From assembly GCF_000315625.1 (NCBI RefSeq), contig NW_005434671.1, positions 817,798-881,797 on the forward strand: a stretch of DNA of 64,000 nucleotides, in the 5' to 3' direction. The notes below the pieces were generated by a model. That model searched no databases, was not told the DNA's origin, and saw nothing but the letters and a program-made list of their open reading frames with translations. Source of the stretch: Guillardia theta CCMP2712 (lineage: Eukaryota; Cryptophyceae; Pyrenomonadales; Geminigeraceae). Each line of letters starts with the position of its first letter. Position 1 is the stretch's first letter. A program made the position numbers and the translations under genes. Of this stretch, positions 1 through 11,390 are shown one piece after another.

Positions 1-63
1 TCCCTCCCTCCCTCCCTCCCTCCCTCCCTCCCTCCCTCCCTCCCTCCCTCCCTCCCTCCCCCC
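1..63. repeat. (TCCC)n microsatellite
   Basis: An uninterrupted run of the tetranucleotide TCCC fills the first 63 bases. It lies just before the first recognisable splice acceptor (ending at 91), so it is probably inside an intron of the CobW-type gene that enters from the left. Confidence 0.95.
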
Positions 64-91
64 TTTTCGTCTCGTTTATGTTTTCCCACAG

Positions 92-758
92 GTGGCTCGC
101 AAATTTGCCGCAGAACATTCACTACTGGTCACATGCAGGACATGTGAGAATTCACCTGCACTTCCCCGTTTCTCTTTTCGTTCCTTCCTGTCCTCCGCTC
201 GCTCTTCCGCTCGCTCCTCCTCGCTCTCACTCTCGCTCTCGCTCTCTACCTTCCTCCTCTTCCTCCTCTTCCGCTGTCGCCTCCACGGTCCTGACTCCCT
301 TCACAGTATTTCTCTCTTGAAGGCCTTGGGAATTGGTGGGTAGCGACGAATCCTGCGGAGTGGCCGAGGAACAGAGAAGAGCTTGACAAGGTAACGAGGA
401 GAGAGGAGGAGGAGGCGGAGGAAGACGGCCAGCACGAGCAAGAGGAGGGAGAGAGCAGGGGGAGGGGTGGACGGGCGGGGCTCCTTGCCCTGACAGCGTC
501 CCGCAGATCCTTGCAGACTTCGAGCGCGTTCCGGAGAACCTTGGGAGCGGGAGGTTCGGAGACAGGAGGCAGGAGATCGTCTTCATTGGCATCGACATGG
601 ACCAGGAGGCGATCGAGGCGCTGATGGACGGCTGCCTGCTCACCGACGACGAGATGAAGATCTACATCCAGAGGATCCGGCCAGACAGCATCGTCGTTGA
701 CTTCACCACCACCCCCCCGAGGCTCCTCAGGGTCGCTGCCGCGCAGTCGTCAAGCTGA
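92..758 (+). CDS. CobW/P47K-family GTPase, C-terminal exons (partial)
   Basis: These are the last three exons of a CobW-domain GTPase, a family of zinc/cobalt metallochaperones (ZNG1 type). Reading exons 92-143, 307-390 and 507-758 with GT-AG introns gives one open frame ending in TGA at 756-758. The translation has the CobW C-terminal domain signature: a WLA segment, an AGHYFSLEG segment, NWWVATNPAEWP, then GDRRQEIVFIGIDMD and CLLTDDEM before a short tail. The G-domain (Walker A, the CXCC metal site) should lie upstream of the window and cannot be checked. Splice phases match at both internal junctions, and the match to the family C-terminal domain is strong. The choice between cobalamin-type and zinc-chaperone subfamilies is not possible from this part alone. 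Confidence 0.8.
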
Positions 759-1053
759 TGTGAGAGGGAGAGGGGGGGGAAGGGGACGGGACGGGAGAGG
801 AGGGAAAGAGGTGATGAGGGACATGAGGCGGGGGGAGGTGGAGGATAGGAGAGGGCGTGAGGGAGAGGAGTGAAGTCGAGCACGGAGTGAGTGAAGCGGG
901 CAGAATATTGAACGAGGGCCTGCGAAAAAGTTTTGATTTGACATCTAGTGAAGCAAACCGTACACAACGGCCGGAGGCGTCGCAACACCTCCTGCTCTAC
1001 CCTTCCTTGTCCTCTCCCCATTGCTACTGTAGTCCTTCCCCTCCTTCTTATCT

Positions 1054-1996
1054 TCATCTGTCCTTCTCGTCCATCACCGCACCCTTCCCTTCTTCCTTCC
1101 TCTCCCTCGAGTGTCCCTTCCCTCTTGCCTTCTCCTCTTGTCCTGTTTCTCTCCTCCCTCCTTTTCTTGCTCCCTCCCTCCCTCCCTCCCTCTCATCTTT
1201 CACCGCTTCCTTCTCTCCTCCCTCTTTCTCGTCGCCGAGGTCGACACCAAGTAGCTTAGCAACTTCGTGGATGCTCGCCACGTAACCTTCGAAGTCCAGC
1301 AGCTTGACGCTCTCCTCCACCATCGCTCCTCCATTCCTCTCCCTCCAAACGCGCAGAAAGATCTCCAAGACCTCCTCCTCATTTAGCGACTCTGGCACAA
1401 CCCGCAGGTCGACCATCATCATGGCAAACTCGTCCTGGCGGAGCTTCATCGGCTTCTCCCTCACCCGCGGCTCGTGGCTCCTGCAGCATCCCGAGTACCG
1501 ATGGAAGAGGAGCTTGCTGTCCATCACACGAGACAGCGTCGTCCTCGTCTGCGTCAGGAACGACGTGTCTGCCACGAAGCAGCGAGCGTTCAGCTGGAGT
1601 GTCTCGGAGATTATGTGCAACGCCCTCTTGAGCTCCTCAAAGTCCAGCATGTGCATGGAGTAGAAGCAGCCTCGCAGCCCGATGAGCTTCTCAAACAGCT
1701 CGCACAGGTCCTCTCCAGTCAGCAATCGTGGATAAAGTTGCAAAGCGGTCAAAAACTGAACAAAAGTATCTGAAGAAATCCTCGCGCCTTCGTCTGCGAA
1801 CTTGACAAAGAACCTCCTAGGATGGGAGCAAAGCTCTTCTACCGTATTTCTTATTTCTTTCTTCTCTTGTGGTGTCATTCTGAGCCGCGCCTCATACACA
1901 TTGATCGATGATTCACATGACAACAGCCGTTCGATATCTCGCAAGCGCATGTCCAACAAAGTTTTGTCCGTTCGCGGCACCACCTTCCTGCTCTTG

Positions 1997-2032
<36 letters not shown>

Positions 2033-2097
2033 TCTTCTCCTCCTCTCCCTGCTCCTGCTCCCCTTCCCCTGCCCTCATTTCCTGCCATCTCCTTCAT
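1054..2097 (-). CDS. Hypothetical protein with degenerate EF-hand-like repeats
   Basis: One intronless open frame of 347 codons on the minus strand. The N-terminus is an Ala-Gly repeat (residues about 14-35) encoded by a GCAGGA hexamer run, the complement of the CTCCTG repeat seen in introns elsewhere in the window. Residues about 45-300 form alternating helix-rich blocks. Two of them (around FVQFLTALQLYP and DEFAMMMVDLRVVP, each followed by a LxFEE/LDFEGY segment) look like paired EF-hand helices without good calcium ligands. The last 60 residues are Lys/Glu/Arg-rich and low in complexity. I do not recognise a specific family; ciliary or calcium-sensor-like helical-hairpin proteins of protists are the nearest resemblance. 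The long frame with non-repetitive central sequence supports a real gene; the start is the first ATG of the frame. Confidence 0.6.
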
Positions 2098-2915
2098 CCT
2101 TTCATCCCTTCATCGTCCTTTGACAAGTTCTAAAAGGTCACCGAAGACATTAAACTTTGACGTAGTTGTTCTTCTATTGTACATTTGCTGTCCTTTTCAA
2201 AGTGTTACTTAATTTACTCCGCATGCAACACAAAAGACCCCACCCTCTGCCATATACCTACCCCCTCACATTGTACACATGGCTACCCCCACCCCCATAA
2301 AGTCTTGTCGGGCGTCAAATTGGTCTCCTATCTAGCATTTATCATTTTACATCTTCAAAATTTGGAACAACATTTCACAATTTTTTCTTGTAATTTGAAA
2401 ATTATACATCTCTTTTCATTGTACCCATTCAAATAACCGTATACCCCATTGAATTCTGGAAGTACCCCTGGTCAATCACCTGCCGCCTCCTCCTCTCCCT
2501 CTCTCCCGCCCTCCCTCCAGCCCTCCTGCTCCGCCCCCTTGTATCTACCCTTGCTCCTCCTCCTCCTCCTCCTCCTACACATCGCTGATCCTCTTGATCC
2601 AACCATTCAACTCTCCACTCTCCATCTATCTTAATCTCCCCTTCCCTCCTCTTCGTCCTCTGCCCGTCCTTTCCCACTGCAGTGGGCCTTGACAACTCAA
2701 GTCCCTCTGGGCTGGTAAACTCCCATTCCTCCAACCTCGGTGACATCATCAAACCAGCTCATATTCTCCCTCCTCTTTCCTGATACCTCCGACTCGTCTG
2801 CCTCTGGCATCCGATCAATTGTCGACTGAAGTCCTCGCGTTTCACTCCTCCTGACGATTCGTGCGATTTCCGCCGCCTACTCTTTTCATCCTTCACTCCA
2901 GAACATATCGCATTG
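2098..2915. other. Intergenic, pyrimidine-rich, divergent promoters
   Basis: This spacer separates the minus-strand gene at 1054-2097 from the plus-strand SAPS gene. It has an AT-richer centre (about 2150-2450) with C-rich patches such as CTACCCCC (the complement of the GGGGTAG motif found elsewhere) and a (CTC)n run near 2552-2576. No coding region is supported. Confidence 0.5.
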
Positions 2916-5025
2916 ATGTTCTGGCGTCTTGGATTTGCCCATGTCTCACCCATAGATACCTTACTGGAACGAGAAGACATAACTCTTGAAGAGCTTCTAC
3001 GAGAAGAAGACTTGGTCCAAGAGTGCAAACAGTTCAACAACAAATTGATAGAGTTGTGAGTTGATACAAGAAGTTCTGGTTTTGGAGGGGTTCTGATCTT
3101 TTGAACAGCATATCTACACCCGAAAGGATCGAAGTCTTGATAAACTATGTGGTTCAAGACGCTGAAGAGGGGTCAGATGAAAACGTGAAGTATCTCTACC
3201 CTTACAAGGCCAGCGAGGTAAGAGCAGCATCCATCGCATGGCGATGTGACTTGTTTGATTGCTTGCAGGTGCTGAGCTCAGATGTCGCGCCAATCTATGA
3301 CTGTATGTTTGAAAACGAACATCTCCTCAACCTATTGTTTCAATTTCTTGAGCGAGATCCGCCACTTGATCCCCTCCTAGCTGGTTATTTCGGAAAGATT
3401 GTTTCAACTTTCGTATCAAGACGACCCTATGAGACCTTGACAATTCTGGGTCAGCGTAACATTTTGCCTTTGCTCTTAAAGCACATAAATGCATTTTCAA
3501 TCCTGGAATTGCTTTTGAAGGTAACTGAATCAATCGTTTGTTTTCCAGTGTTGATGATGATTTCCAGATTATCGCCGAAGCAGAAGACAGTGTAGATACC
3601 AATCTCGATTGGTTGTACAATCAAGATCTGATCGGACAACTCATTTCTAAGTTGGATCCTTCATATGATACCGAGGTCAGGCGGAGTTCGAAATGAGTTG
3701 ACCTAATCTGATTTGTGTTTTGTACAGGTCCATGCAAATGTAGCAGCAGCATTAACAGGTTTTATCTCTCAACAACAGCATATTTCGTGGTCTACTTCGC
3801 TTTCTGGAAATCGTTTCGTGGCGTCTCTATTATCTGAGCAATCTGTGAAGAAACTTGTTGACAAGATGTTGAATGGCTCTGCATCCACCTTGGATCATGG
3901 CTTATCAGTCCTGGTTGAGATGGTGCGGTTTTCTTCGGAGAATAGACAAGAATCAGAAATTCCTTTGGCCGTATCAGAAGTCACTCGTAGACTTGATGAA
4001 TTTGTTCAGATTCTGAGGAATCCTCCACACATGGCTCCGATAATCAACAGCTCAGGTGAGACTCTCGCATGTTGATTTCGTGTTTCGAATGCGTCCTATC
4101 ATGGTTGCTAGAGAATGGTTGTTGATAAGTTTTCATAGGTACTCTGGATCCTCCTTTGGGCTCGTTTCGCCTGAAGATCCTTGAAATGATATATGCATTG
4201 GTGCAGCTGAAAGAGGAAGAGATTAATATGAAGCTTGTCTCGCTCAACGTAATTTCAAGCTGTTTGGATCTTTTTCTCAAATACGAATGGCACAACTTTT
4301 TGCATAATTTGGTTAGGAGAATTTTGGAGACAATAATCATCTCCAATCATGACAAGATAAAACAGTCACTATTTGAAGATTCGAAGATCCTTGATAGAAT
4401 TATGGAAGCTCATGTCAAGAACGACGAAGCGCTCAAACAGCCCAAGAGCACAAGGAAGGGTTACATGGGACATCTCAGGCTGATTTCAAATCTCATAGTC
4501 GAGAAGTCTGCTTGCGACTCGTCGATCAGCAGCTACACAAAGAGAGAAGACTGGCAGACTTTCGTTCAGGGTGAACTTGCAAAGCTCAACGGCATTAACG
4601 ACAAACGCAAGCTGGCGAGTGCGAACTTACATGAGAGCATGCAGCACAGCGACGACGAGGATGTTTTTGAGCAGGAATTCTCCTCAATGGAGTTCCGCTC
4701 ATCGGAGGCAGCCGTGCTCTTTGACGAGAGCGGTACCTTCGTGTTGCAATGTGTCTTGGCCGTTGTTGACGATGTTCCTGCAGACGAGCTGTTCACCGAG
4801 GAGGACAAAGCACATCAGGAGACGGAAGATCATTCGCTGCCGGACAGCTGGGAGGAGACAGACCAAGACGTGACTTCGGCAACCGAGGGGATCTCACAGC
4901 TGAAAGTGAATCATGATAGCCTCGGAGCCCAAGTGCCGGAGGAACCAGCAGAACCTGTCGAGGACTACAACGACATCAACTACTGGAAGCCAAGCTTGAA
5001 CTGGTTCGACCCGAGCAACGGATGA
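2916..5025 (+). CDS. SAPS-domain protein phosphatase 6 regulatory subunit
   Basis: This is a PPP6R/SIT4-associated protein. It docks on the PP6/Sit4 catalytic phosphatase and directs it to cell-cycle, trafficking and stress substrates. Six exons join in frame: 2916-3055, 3109-3217, 3269-3520, 3568-3675, 3728-4055 and 4139-5025, giving 607 residues. The N-terminus [20 protein letters not shown], then EDITLEELL and DLVQECK, is the classic SAPS start. [11 protein letters not shown] and the later [18 protein letters not shown] are also family hallmarks. The last 150 residues are acidic and end in a [14 protein letters not shown] tail. The start ATG at 2916 matches the family N-terminus exactly. 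Introns are 47-83 bp with GT-AG ends and consistent phases. Orthology to the PPP6R family is firm; the subtype is not resolved. Confidence 0.9.
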
Positions 5026-5211
5026 CGAGGAGGAGAGAAGATTCTTGATCAATGTAACAAGCATACCCCAATGAGGTGATAAATCCACATCTGCAGATAG
5101 AAAAGACTGAGAAGATGTCAATACAAGCCAAGGCTTTTAAGTTTTATCAATTTACACAAACAATATTATGTCATCATCCAAGTCTGGAAGAGTTCATCCT
5201 ATCAATGCATC

Positions 5212-6630
5212 TCACTTCCAAGCGTTTGACGGGGGCATGTGCTTCACCCACGACCTCCCTGACTGAGGCTCAGCCAGGATCGCCTCTGGGTCTTGTGAAG
5301 GATCGACGAGACCTGACCCCCAGAAGCTCTCTGTCACCACCGGGGACACAGGAGGCGTATTCCTGGAAAAGATGCTTGTGCTCCCTGTGCTCCCTAGCAG
5401 CCGCCCCGATCGACGGACCATCTGCCCGGGTGAGTCCCAGATACTCAAACCCGACCTTGACCTCCCCTGAGGCGAGAGGAACATCCCCGTGGAGCTTGCG
5501 GATTCCTCTCTAGAGGCCGCTGAGAGGGGGATCTCGTTGGGGTCCCAGGTAGCACTGGTCTCGCGCAGGATGCGAGGTGAGTAGCCGGTCCGAGGGGAGA
5601 TGTAAGGGACGAAAACACTTCCAGTGAGGTCCCTGCCTGACTGCGGCAGCCCGCTGTCTCTCCCAGACTGCAGAGGCACATCGGCTGGGGCAGAAAAATT
5701 ATTCGTGGCGTCCAAAACTTCCACGTCTTCGGCTTTGACGGCGTCGTTGAATGCTGGCACTCGAGCGTGCGAGGGTACTGGGACGTCGATATGAATGTCT
5801 GCACGCTTGAAGGATTTGGTCTTTGGCTGCTGTTCACGTTTCTCCTTCTCTGTCACACTCCCTTCCTCGGTCTTGGAGCCCTCCTTCGCTGCTGCAGCTG
5901 CTGTCGAGGCTTTTACTGAGCCTCCTGGAGTCCCTGCTGCCAAAGGTGCAGCACGAGCAGTGGGGAGGGGAGGTTTCGTCACTTGTGCTTTCTCGGCATC
6001 CTTGTTCGATTCCTTCTTGTGCTTCATGATCACAGACACGTCCTTCACCGCGTCGAATGTGTTGCCATTCGCACAGTCAGTGCATACACAATTCGACGTG
6101 CAGGGGATCCCTGCGCTGAAGCATTCGCAGTATTTCTTTTGGCACTTCGATCTCTTGCACCGACAGCCACGGACCGTCTTCTTCCCTCCCTTCGGCGTCG
6201 TCACTTCTTGGTCCTCCAGCTCCAAGGCTGTGCCCTTGAAGGCACTCGGATTGTTCATCCGGATGTGTCTGATCGCTTCGATGCGCTTCTCTTCGTGTTT
6301 CCCATCGTTGTGACAATCGGAACACACGCAGTCGCTCGTACACCTTATGTCGTTGCGGAAGCATTGGCAGTACTGCTTGAGACACTTGGTCCTCCCGCAC
6401 CTGCATCCCCTCTCCTTCCCCTGCTGGGATTCTTCTTCCATGTCCTCCTCGACTTCATTCTCAGCCAGCTCTTCAGCTTCAGCCTCCGCATCAGGCTTCT
6501 GCAATGAAATGTCCAGAGCTGAGAGGGTTCTAGGAGGAAGAGTGGCCAAAGTCGGATTGTTCACGGCAACGTAGTTGGTTGCTGCACCAAAACAGTTCAG
6601 GATCCTATCTAAGACAAGTTTCCCTCTCAA
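5212..6630 (-). CDS. Tesmin/TSO1/LIN54-like CXC (CRC) domain protein, N-terminus incomplete
   Basis: A 472-residue minus-strand frame carries two cysteine-rich CXC motifs. The first begins GCRCGRTKCLKQYCQCF and the second GCRCKRSKCQKKYCECF. Each is followed by a CTSxCVCxDC segment, and a spacer with the conserved RxxAIRHIRMNNPSAF stretch joins them. This tandem CXC-hinge-CXC is the zinc-binding, DNA-reading unit of LIN54, tesmin and plant TSO1/CPP proteins, which bind CHR-type promoter elements in cell-cycle gene control (DREAM/MuvB-like complexes). The rest is low-complexity, with an acidic stretch before the domain and a Ser/Pro-rich C-terminus. The frame opens without an ATG at 6630, just after a CAG, so at least one upstream exon (towards 7000) is likely. 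Nuclear location is inferred from the family. Confidence 0.85.
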   Translation of the reverse strand: MRGKLVLDRILNCFGAATNYVAVNNPTLATLPPRTLSALDISLQKPDAEAEAEELAENEVEEDMEEESQQGKERGCRCGRTKCLKQYCQCFRNDIRCTSDCVCSDCHNDGKHEEKRIEAIRHIRMNNPSAFKGTALELEDQEVTTPKGGKKTVRGCRCKRSKCQKKYCECFSAGIPCTSNCVCTDCANGNTFDAVKDVSVIMKHKKESNKDAEKAQVTKPPLPTARAAPLAAGTPGGSVKASTAAAAAKEGSKTEEGSVTEKEKREQQPKTKSFKRADIHIDVPVPSHARVPAFNDAVKAEDVEVLDATNNFSAPADVPLQSGRDSGLPQSGRDLTGSVFVPYISPRTGYSPRILRETSATWDPNEIPLSAASREESASSTGMFLSPQGRSRSGLSIWDSPGQMVRRSGRLLGSTGSTSIFSRNTPPVSPVVTESFWGSGLVDPSQDPEAILAEPQSGRSWVKHMPPSNAWK

Positions 6631-7867
6631 CCTGCAGACGTCGAGCTAGAGTTTCCCTTGTCTGCTCCTGTTGCAACTCGCTGTCGTTTCCTGAGGCCAA
6701 GAGTCAACTGCGACTATGTATTGGAAAGCGTTCCCCTTACATCTTGCCAGCCCTCAAGGTGTTCCTGCCGATTTATCCCACCATCTTGTACAAACTCGAG
6801 CGCACGCTTCTCCCTTCTTCAAACCTCAACTCAACCAAGATAGAATTTCGGAGCTTTAACTTCCAGATCCAAGAATATGATTCCTACAGCCTTCTCTGCC
6901 AAATTGGAACGGGCATCTAGCAAGGGTCGTCAGCAATTGAAGAGGACCTGCATCCAGTGCAAGAACCTTTCCAGACTATAACACTAGAAGCATGAAAACT
7001 CATTCTCACTTAATAGTTCGGCAATCTACACTCAATGCATTCTGAAATTCACATCGTCCATGCAAGACTTTGCATTTTCCTACCTACAACTTCACAATTT
7101 CCCTGGAACAAAGCGGCTGCCCAGCATGTTTGAGTCAACTATTAAACACTACCCATGTTGCTAAGTCTTTGAAATGAGCTTTCACGAGGATAGAAAAACA
7201 TGACAATCAAGGTTGTTCGGAAGTAGGGAGCAACAATCAGGATCTGGGAGGTGACTGAGGCTAAAGAGAAGTCATGGCTTGACTAGGTAAGTTGAGCTCA
7301 TCAACGAGGAGCAAGGAGAGAGGGAGGGAGAGGGAGGGAGAGGGAGGAAACGGCATGGACAAGAGCACTGATGCATGATCAAGGGGCAGCATGGCGGCAC
7401 GAATGGCGATCGCGGCCCCCGTGCCATGCCTTGAGCCGCCTTCAGGGCTCGCTGCTGCATCCTCTCTCTCGTTCAGTCTCTGTCCGTCCCCTCGTTCATC
7501 TCCCACCCTCCCCCTCCCCCTCCCCCTGCCACCCTATTGCCTCACTTATGAAATCTCCTCCCCTACCCCCACTACCCCAGCACCGACCTCGTGATTCGAA
7601 TCAGCGGTCGTTACAATCTCCGGTTATTCACCGTTACATATCTCCCATTTGGTTATGAGCCTCTGACTTTCTTGCTCATATACAATTCAAGCCCCCCTCA
7701 GTGAATTAATTAGCATAACCCATTATTTGTTCGATTGATATCACTAGATTTCAATTGATGTCTTTTCAACATACATAGAGGGCAGTTGAGGCGAGCTGCG
7801 AGATGTGGAGCTGCCCATGGCATGCAAGTACGGCTCGCTGTCCTCCCACTAGCTCGAGGGTGACGCG
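6631..7867. other. Intergenic region, possible 5' exon of the CXC gene
   Basis: The spacer probably contains the missing first exon(s) of the minus-strand CXC gene and the promoter of the plus-strand GT61-like gene. I could not define an exon with confidence. There is a short purine-rich patch (GGGAGA repeats, 7316-7347) and C-rich CTACCCC motifs around 7500-7575. Nothing else stands out. Confidence 0.4.
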
Positions 7868-10080
7868 ATGAGATGGAGAGGGAGGAGGATGGGCTCTGTC
7901 CTCTCCCCCTCTCCTCTCCTCATCCTCACCTTGATCCTCTTCGAAGCTCGATGCAGAGCCGATCATGTCGGCTCAAGGATTGACATCCTTGGTCCGATGG
8001 ATGGCGACGTGTCGGCGGATGGGAGCGCGGAGTTCGACTTTCGTTTCCACGATGCATGCGGGGGGCGGTGCCAACCTGTGACATTGAAGATCTTCCTTAA
8101 TTCGGCCCTGATGCATGCCTCTCCTTTCGACTGCGCAATGCAGAACTCCACTTTCAGCATTTCTTCGATCCCGGCAGGACGAAATGATGTGTCGGTAGTG
8201 CTGGAAGACCCCGATCTCTATGTCTGTTTGATCGACAGTGTGAAGTTCAAAAGACCGGCGATTGATAGCTCTGATCCTGCAGGCTCTCAATTCCGAGATG
8301 ATCAGTTTTCTGCAATGGAGATGGAGAATGTCGAGGCTATGGAGGTGACGGACTGACACATCTGGGATGGACAAGCTGACGATGTTGCCGTGCAGGAAGC
8401 ATTGAGAGGGAGAACTACGCTCAATGACACCTCGTGTCGCGAGAAGATTGATCCTTCCAAGCTCACCTTTGACACGTCGCTCAGCCCGACTGCGTTTGCA
8501 GGGTTGGTCACTACACTCCACCTTCAGATCAAAGACAAAGACGGCAGGGCGATCAGAAACTGCGTGAGGCCCGGGTTTGACGTGTACTTTGACGGATCTG
8601 TCATCTCCAGTGCCGTTTCTTTCGTGCAATCCGAAGGATTGCTGCGGATCTGCTTCATCTCGTTGGATCCCCAGGTAGGCGTTGCGGTAGACCTGTTCGG
8701 CAAACCGCTGCGAGGAAGCCCTTTCGTCTTCAACCTCTCTCACGTTTCTCTTGCGACGTCGGGCTGTGCTCGCCCGGGAGTCTCTAAACTGACATCGCCC
8801 TGCCTTTATGCTCCCGAAAGTGAGAACTTCATCACGCACGATGGCCTCGACAAGCGGCTGCGGCTGCCCGAGGAGGAGGAGCTGGACGAAACTGTCGTCT
8901 GGTCCGGAGGGGCAAGTGACTCCCGCGTCTCATCGGCTCGACGAAGTTTCACAGCCGTCGAGAGCGTCACCGTGAATGTGTTCCGCGTCAGCAACGCGTG
9001 TGTCGTAAACCGTTCTCTTGTCTTCTTTGAAGAATCTGGAGAAACTCGACGTACACGTTCTCCTCAGAGCAAGAACTTCTTCGTGGGCTCTCATTTCTGG
9101 GGCCAGTGGGAGATGGATGTCGTGCGATTTCCTGTCGATTTTGTTGAAGAGAGCTACGAATCTTACGTTGAAAGAGTTGGAGTCAATCAAGACCCTGAAT
9201 CTTACGAAGACTTGGCGACCGATGGAGTTCAAGGAAGCGGAACGAGGACGGGCGCCGTCTACCTGATTCCGGAAGGGCCAACGACTCACTTTGGCCACAT
9301 GCTTATGGACGTCATAGTCCCCTTGTACGTCATGACCACCACTGTCGGCGACCAGCGAGGGAGGAAGCGGGTGGTCCTATGGCCATGGCCGGGGTTCCAC
9401 TGCCCGCTCAAGGGCGGGCGGGTACACAGCAAGCGGTTCTGGGATCTGCTGTCTGCGGTGACATCGGAGCCACAGGAGGATGTGAAGTTCTTGGCGTCCT
9501 TGGAGAAGGACGGCCACTGCTACCGGGAGATCGTCCTGGGCCAACCGTTGGATTTCCGGGTCGGATACTGGCAGGGCTTCGTGCAGCGAACGATCCCCTT
9601 CATGGAGGACTTTGTGGAAGCGATCACAAGCATGAAGAGAACCCTGATGGTGAAACTTCATGCCGTCGGCGCCAGCGCAGCCGCAGTCAAGGCCAGCGAC
9701 CAGCACACGGCGATCATTGTGAGCAGACACGAGAGGCGCATCCTGAACCAGGCTGACCTGACCTCCCTGGCCATGGGGATGGGGCTCAAGGTTCAGGTCT
9801 GCAACTGGCAGGATATGCCCATCATCAGGTACGAGTGCGTCCCACCAGCATCCAGGGTCCTGACTCCCTCGTGCTGGCAGGCAGGTGGAGGTGATGGCGG
9901 GGGCTGACCTGCTCGTCGGGGTCCACGGGGTCGGGATGTGGAACATGGTCTTTGCCAGGAAGGCGCTGCCCATCATTGACATCCTCATGTACTGCCATGC
10001 CAACGCCTCCGACCACTGGGAGCTGTCACAGGTAGTCCTGATTCTCCTCCTCTTGCTCAACCTTCTCTTGCTCGTCCTCT

Positions 10081-10151
<71 letters not shown>

Positions 10152-10573
10152 GTCTACCCCCCTTCCTTCCCCTCTCCTGTCATGCCCTGAATGATCTGTT
10201 CATGACTCGTGGCAAGCTATTCAAGTTGCGGCACTATGTATGGAGGAACCCGGACCCTGACCTTGCCTCCTGCGACCTCACCCGGGAGCCCAACTGTGGA
10301 GTTCCGGCATGCGGCTACAACCCTGCAAGCGATGCCTTCGCCTTCGGCGGAGGAACGCCCAACGTCCAACTGCAGGACACCCGAGTCGACCTGCGGGCCA
10401 TGGAGCGGCTCCTGCTCCATGCTCGCTCCTACCTGGATTGGCTGCGGCTCCCAGAGGCAGAGGGGGCAGGGACCCTTGCGACCTCCTGCTCGCTGGAGCC
10501 GCCTTTGGGAGAGGAGCAGGAGGTTGTCTGTGCTCATGAAATCAGCCTCGGGGACGAGGTGTACGATATGTAG
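7868..10573 (+). CDS. GT61-like glycosyltransferase with filamin-type N-terminal repeats
   Basis: Probable type II membrane glycosyltransferase of the GT61/DUF563 family, acting in the Golgi or secretory pathway. Residues 1-31 hold a basic stretch then a hydrophobic segment (LLILTLILFEA), a signal anchor. Two Ig/filamin-like beta domains follow; the second ends GSPFVFNLSHVS, as in filamin repeats. The catalytic part has an FGHMLMDVIVPL segment matching the GT61 NFGHWL motif, and ADLLVGVHGVGMWNMVF, the nucleotide-sugar-site signature. Supported splices are 8344 to 8395 (intron 8345-8394), 9828 to 9881, and 10031 to about 10217. The last intron carries a long CTCCTG repeat, and its acceptor is uncertain. 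The stop is TAG at 10571-10573. Acceptor and donor sugars are unknown (xylosyl or GlcNAc transfer are the family precedents). Confidence 0.8.
10072..10150 (+). repeat. (CTCCTG)n hexanucleotide repeat in an intron
   Basis: About 12 tandem copies of the hexamer CTCCTG lie in the last intron of the GT61-like gene. The same hexamer recurs in introns at 11349-11391, 15655-15732 and 16610-16678. Confidence 0.9.
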
Positions 10574-10732
10574 ATTAAACTCACGCTGATACGAGCCGGA
10601 AGCGTTCTCACCCGCTCCCTTCCTCTCGCTCTCCTTCGTGACCTTCTCGCCCTGTCCGCCCCCTCTCCTCCCTCACCTACCACTTCCCCCTTCCCTTCCC
10701 GTTCCTCCGCATTTTGTTCTCTCGCTCGTCCT

Positions 10733-10749
10733 CCCTCCCTCCCTTCCTT

Positions 10750-10798
<49 letters not shown>

Positions 10799-10807
10799 CA
10801 ACCCTCC
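10733..10807 (+). repeat. (CCCT/TTCC/TGCC)n tetranucleotide repeats
   Basis: A compound microsatellite that changes from CCCT to TTCC to TGCC (about 10 copies of TGCC) runs up to the assembly gap. The repeat is the likely reason the assembly broke here. Confidence 0.9.
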
Positions 10808-10907
10808 NNNNNNNNNNNNNNNNNNNNNNNNNNNNNNNNNNNNNNNNNNNNNNNNNNNNNNNNNNNNNNNNNNNNNNNNNNNNNNNNNNNNNNNNNNNNN
10901 NNNNNNN
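10808..10907. other. Assembly gap (100 N)
   Basis: Exactly 100 unknown bases, a conventional size for a gap of unknown length. The next base starts the ATG of the FAD oxidoreductase reading frame, so upstream exons or the promoter of that gene may be hidden in the gap. Confidence 0.98.
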
Positions 10908-11350
10908 ATGGGGCGCATCGCGCGCCCCCCGTCGTCTGTCTGCATCCTGGGGGGAGGATGGGCAGGGCTGTCAGTGGCCTTCCACCTTCAGGAGCTTGCC
11001 AGCCGCATGCAGCACGCCATGCGCATGCACGTGGTGGACAAGGAGGCGGTGGGAGAGGGAGGAGCGTCTGCGGTGGCGGGGGGGCTGGTCCATCCCTTCA
11101 CGCCGAGGGCGAAGAAGATCTGGATGGTGACTTGGGAGCTCCAATGCTCAGCGCTGAGCATGCTGGCAGGGAGATGCGGGAATGGAGGCTACCAGGAGGC
11201 TGATCCGGGTTGCGAGCGAGGGCAGGTGCCAGTTTGAGCTTGCGAGATGCGAGTGGTTGAGGATGATGATGTTGCATGCTCGGTAGCTCTGCCAAGATTG
11301 TCACAGGAGAGGGCATCGTTATGCTGGCGAAGTCAACGAGGCATGTCTCT

Positions 11351-11390
<40 letters not shown>

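Noticed and set aside
227-643. Minus-strand frame across the CobW exons
   Set aside because: It is the antisense shadow of three spliced plus-strand exons with family-level similarity; its content is low-complexity.
10638-10910. Coding frame running through the N gap
   Set aside because: It only arises from translating N bases and repeats.
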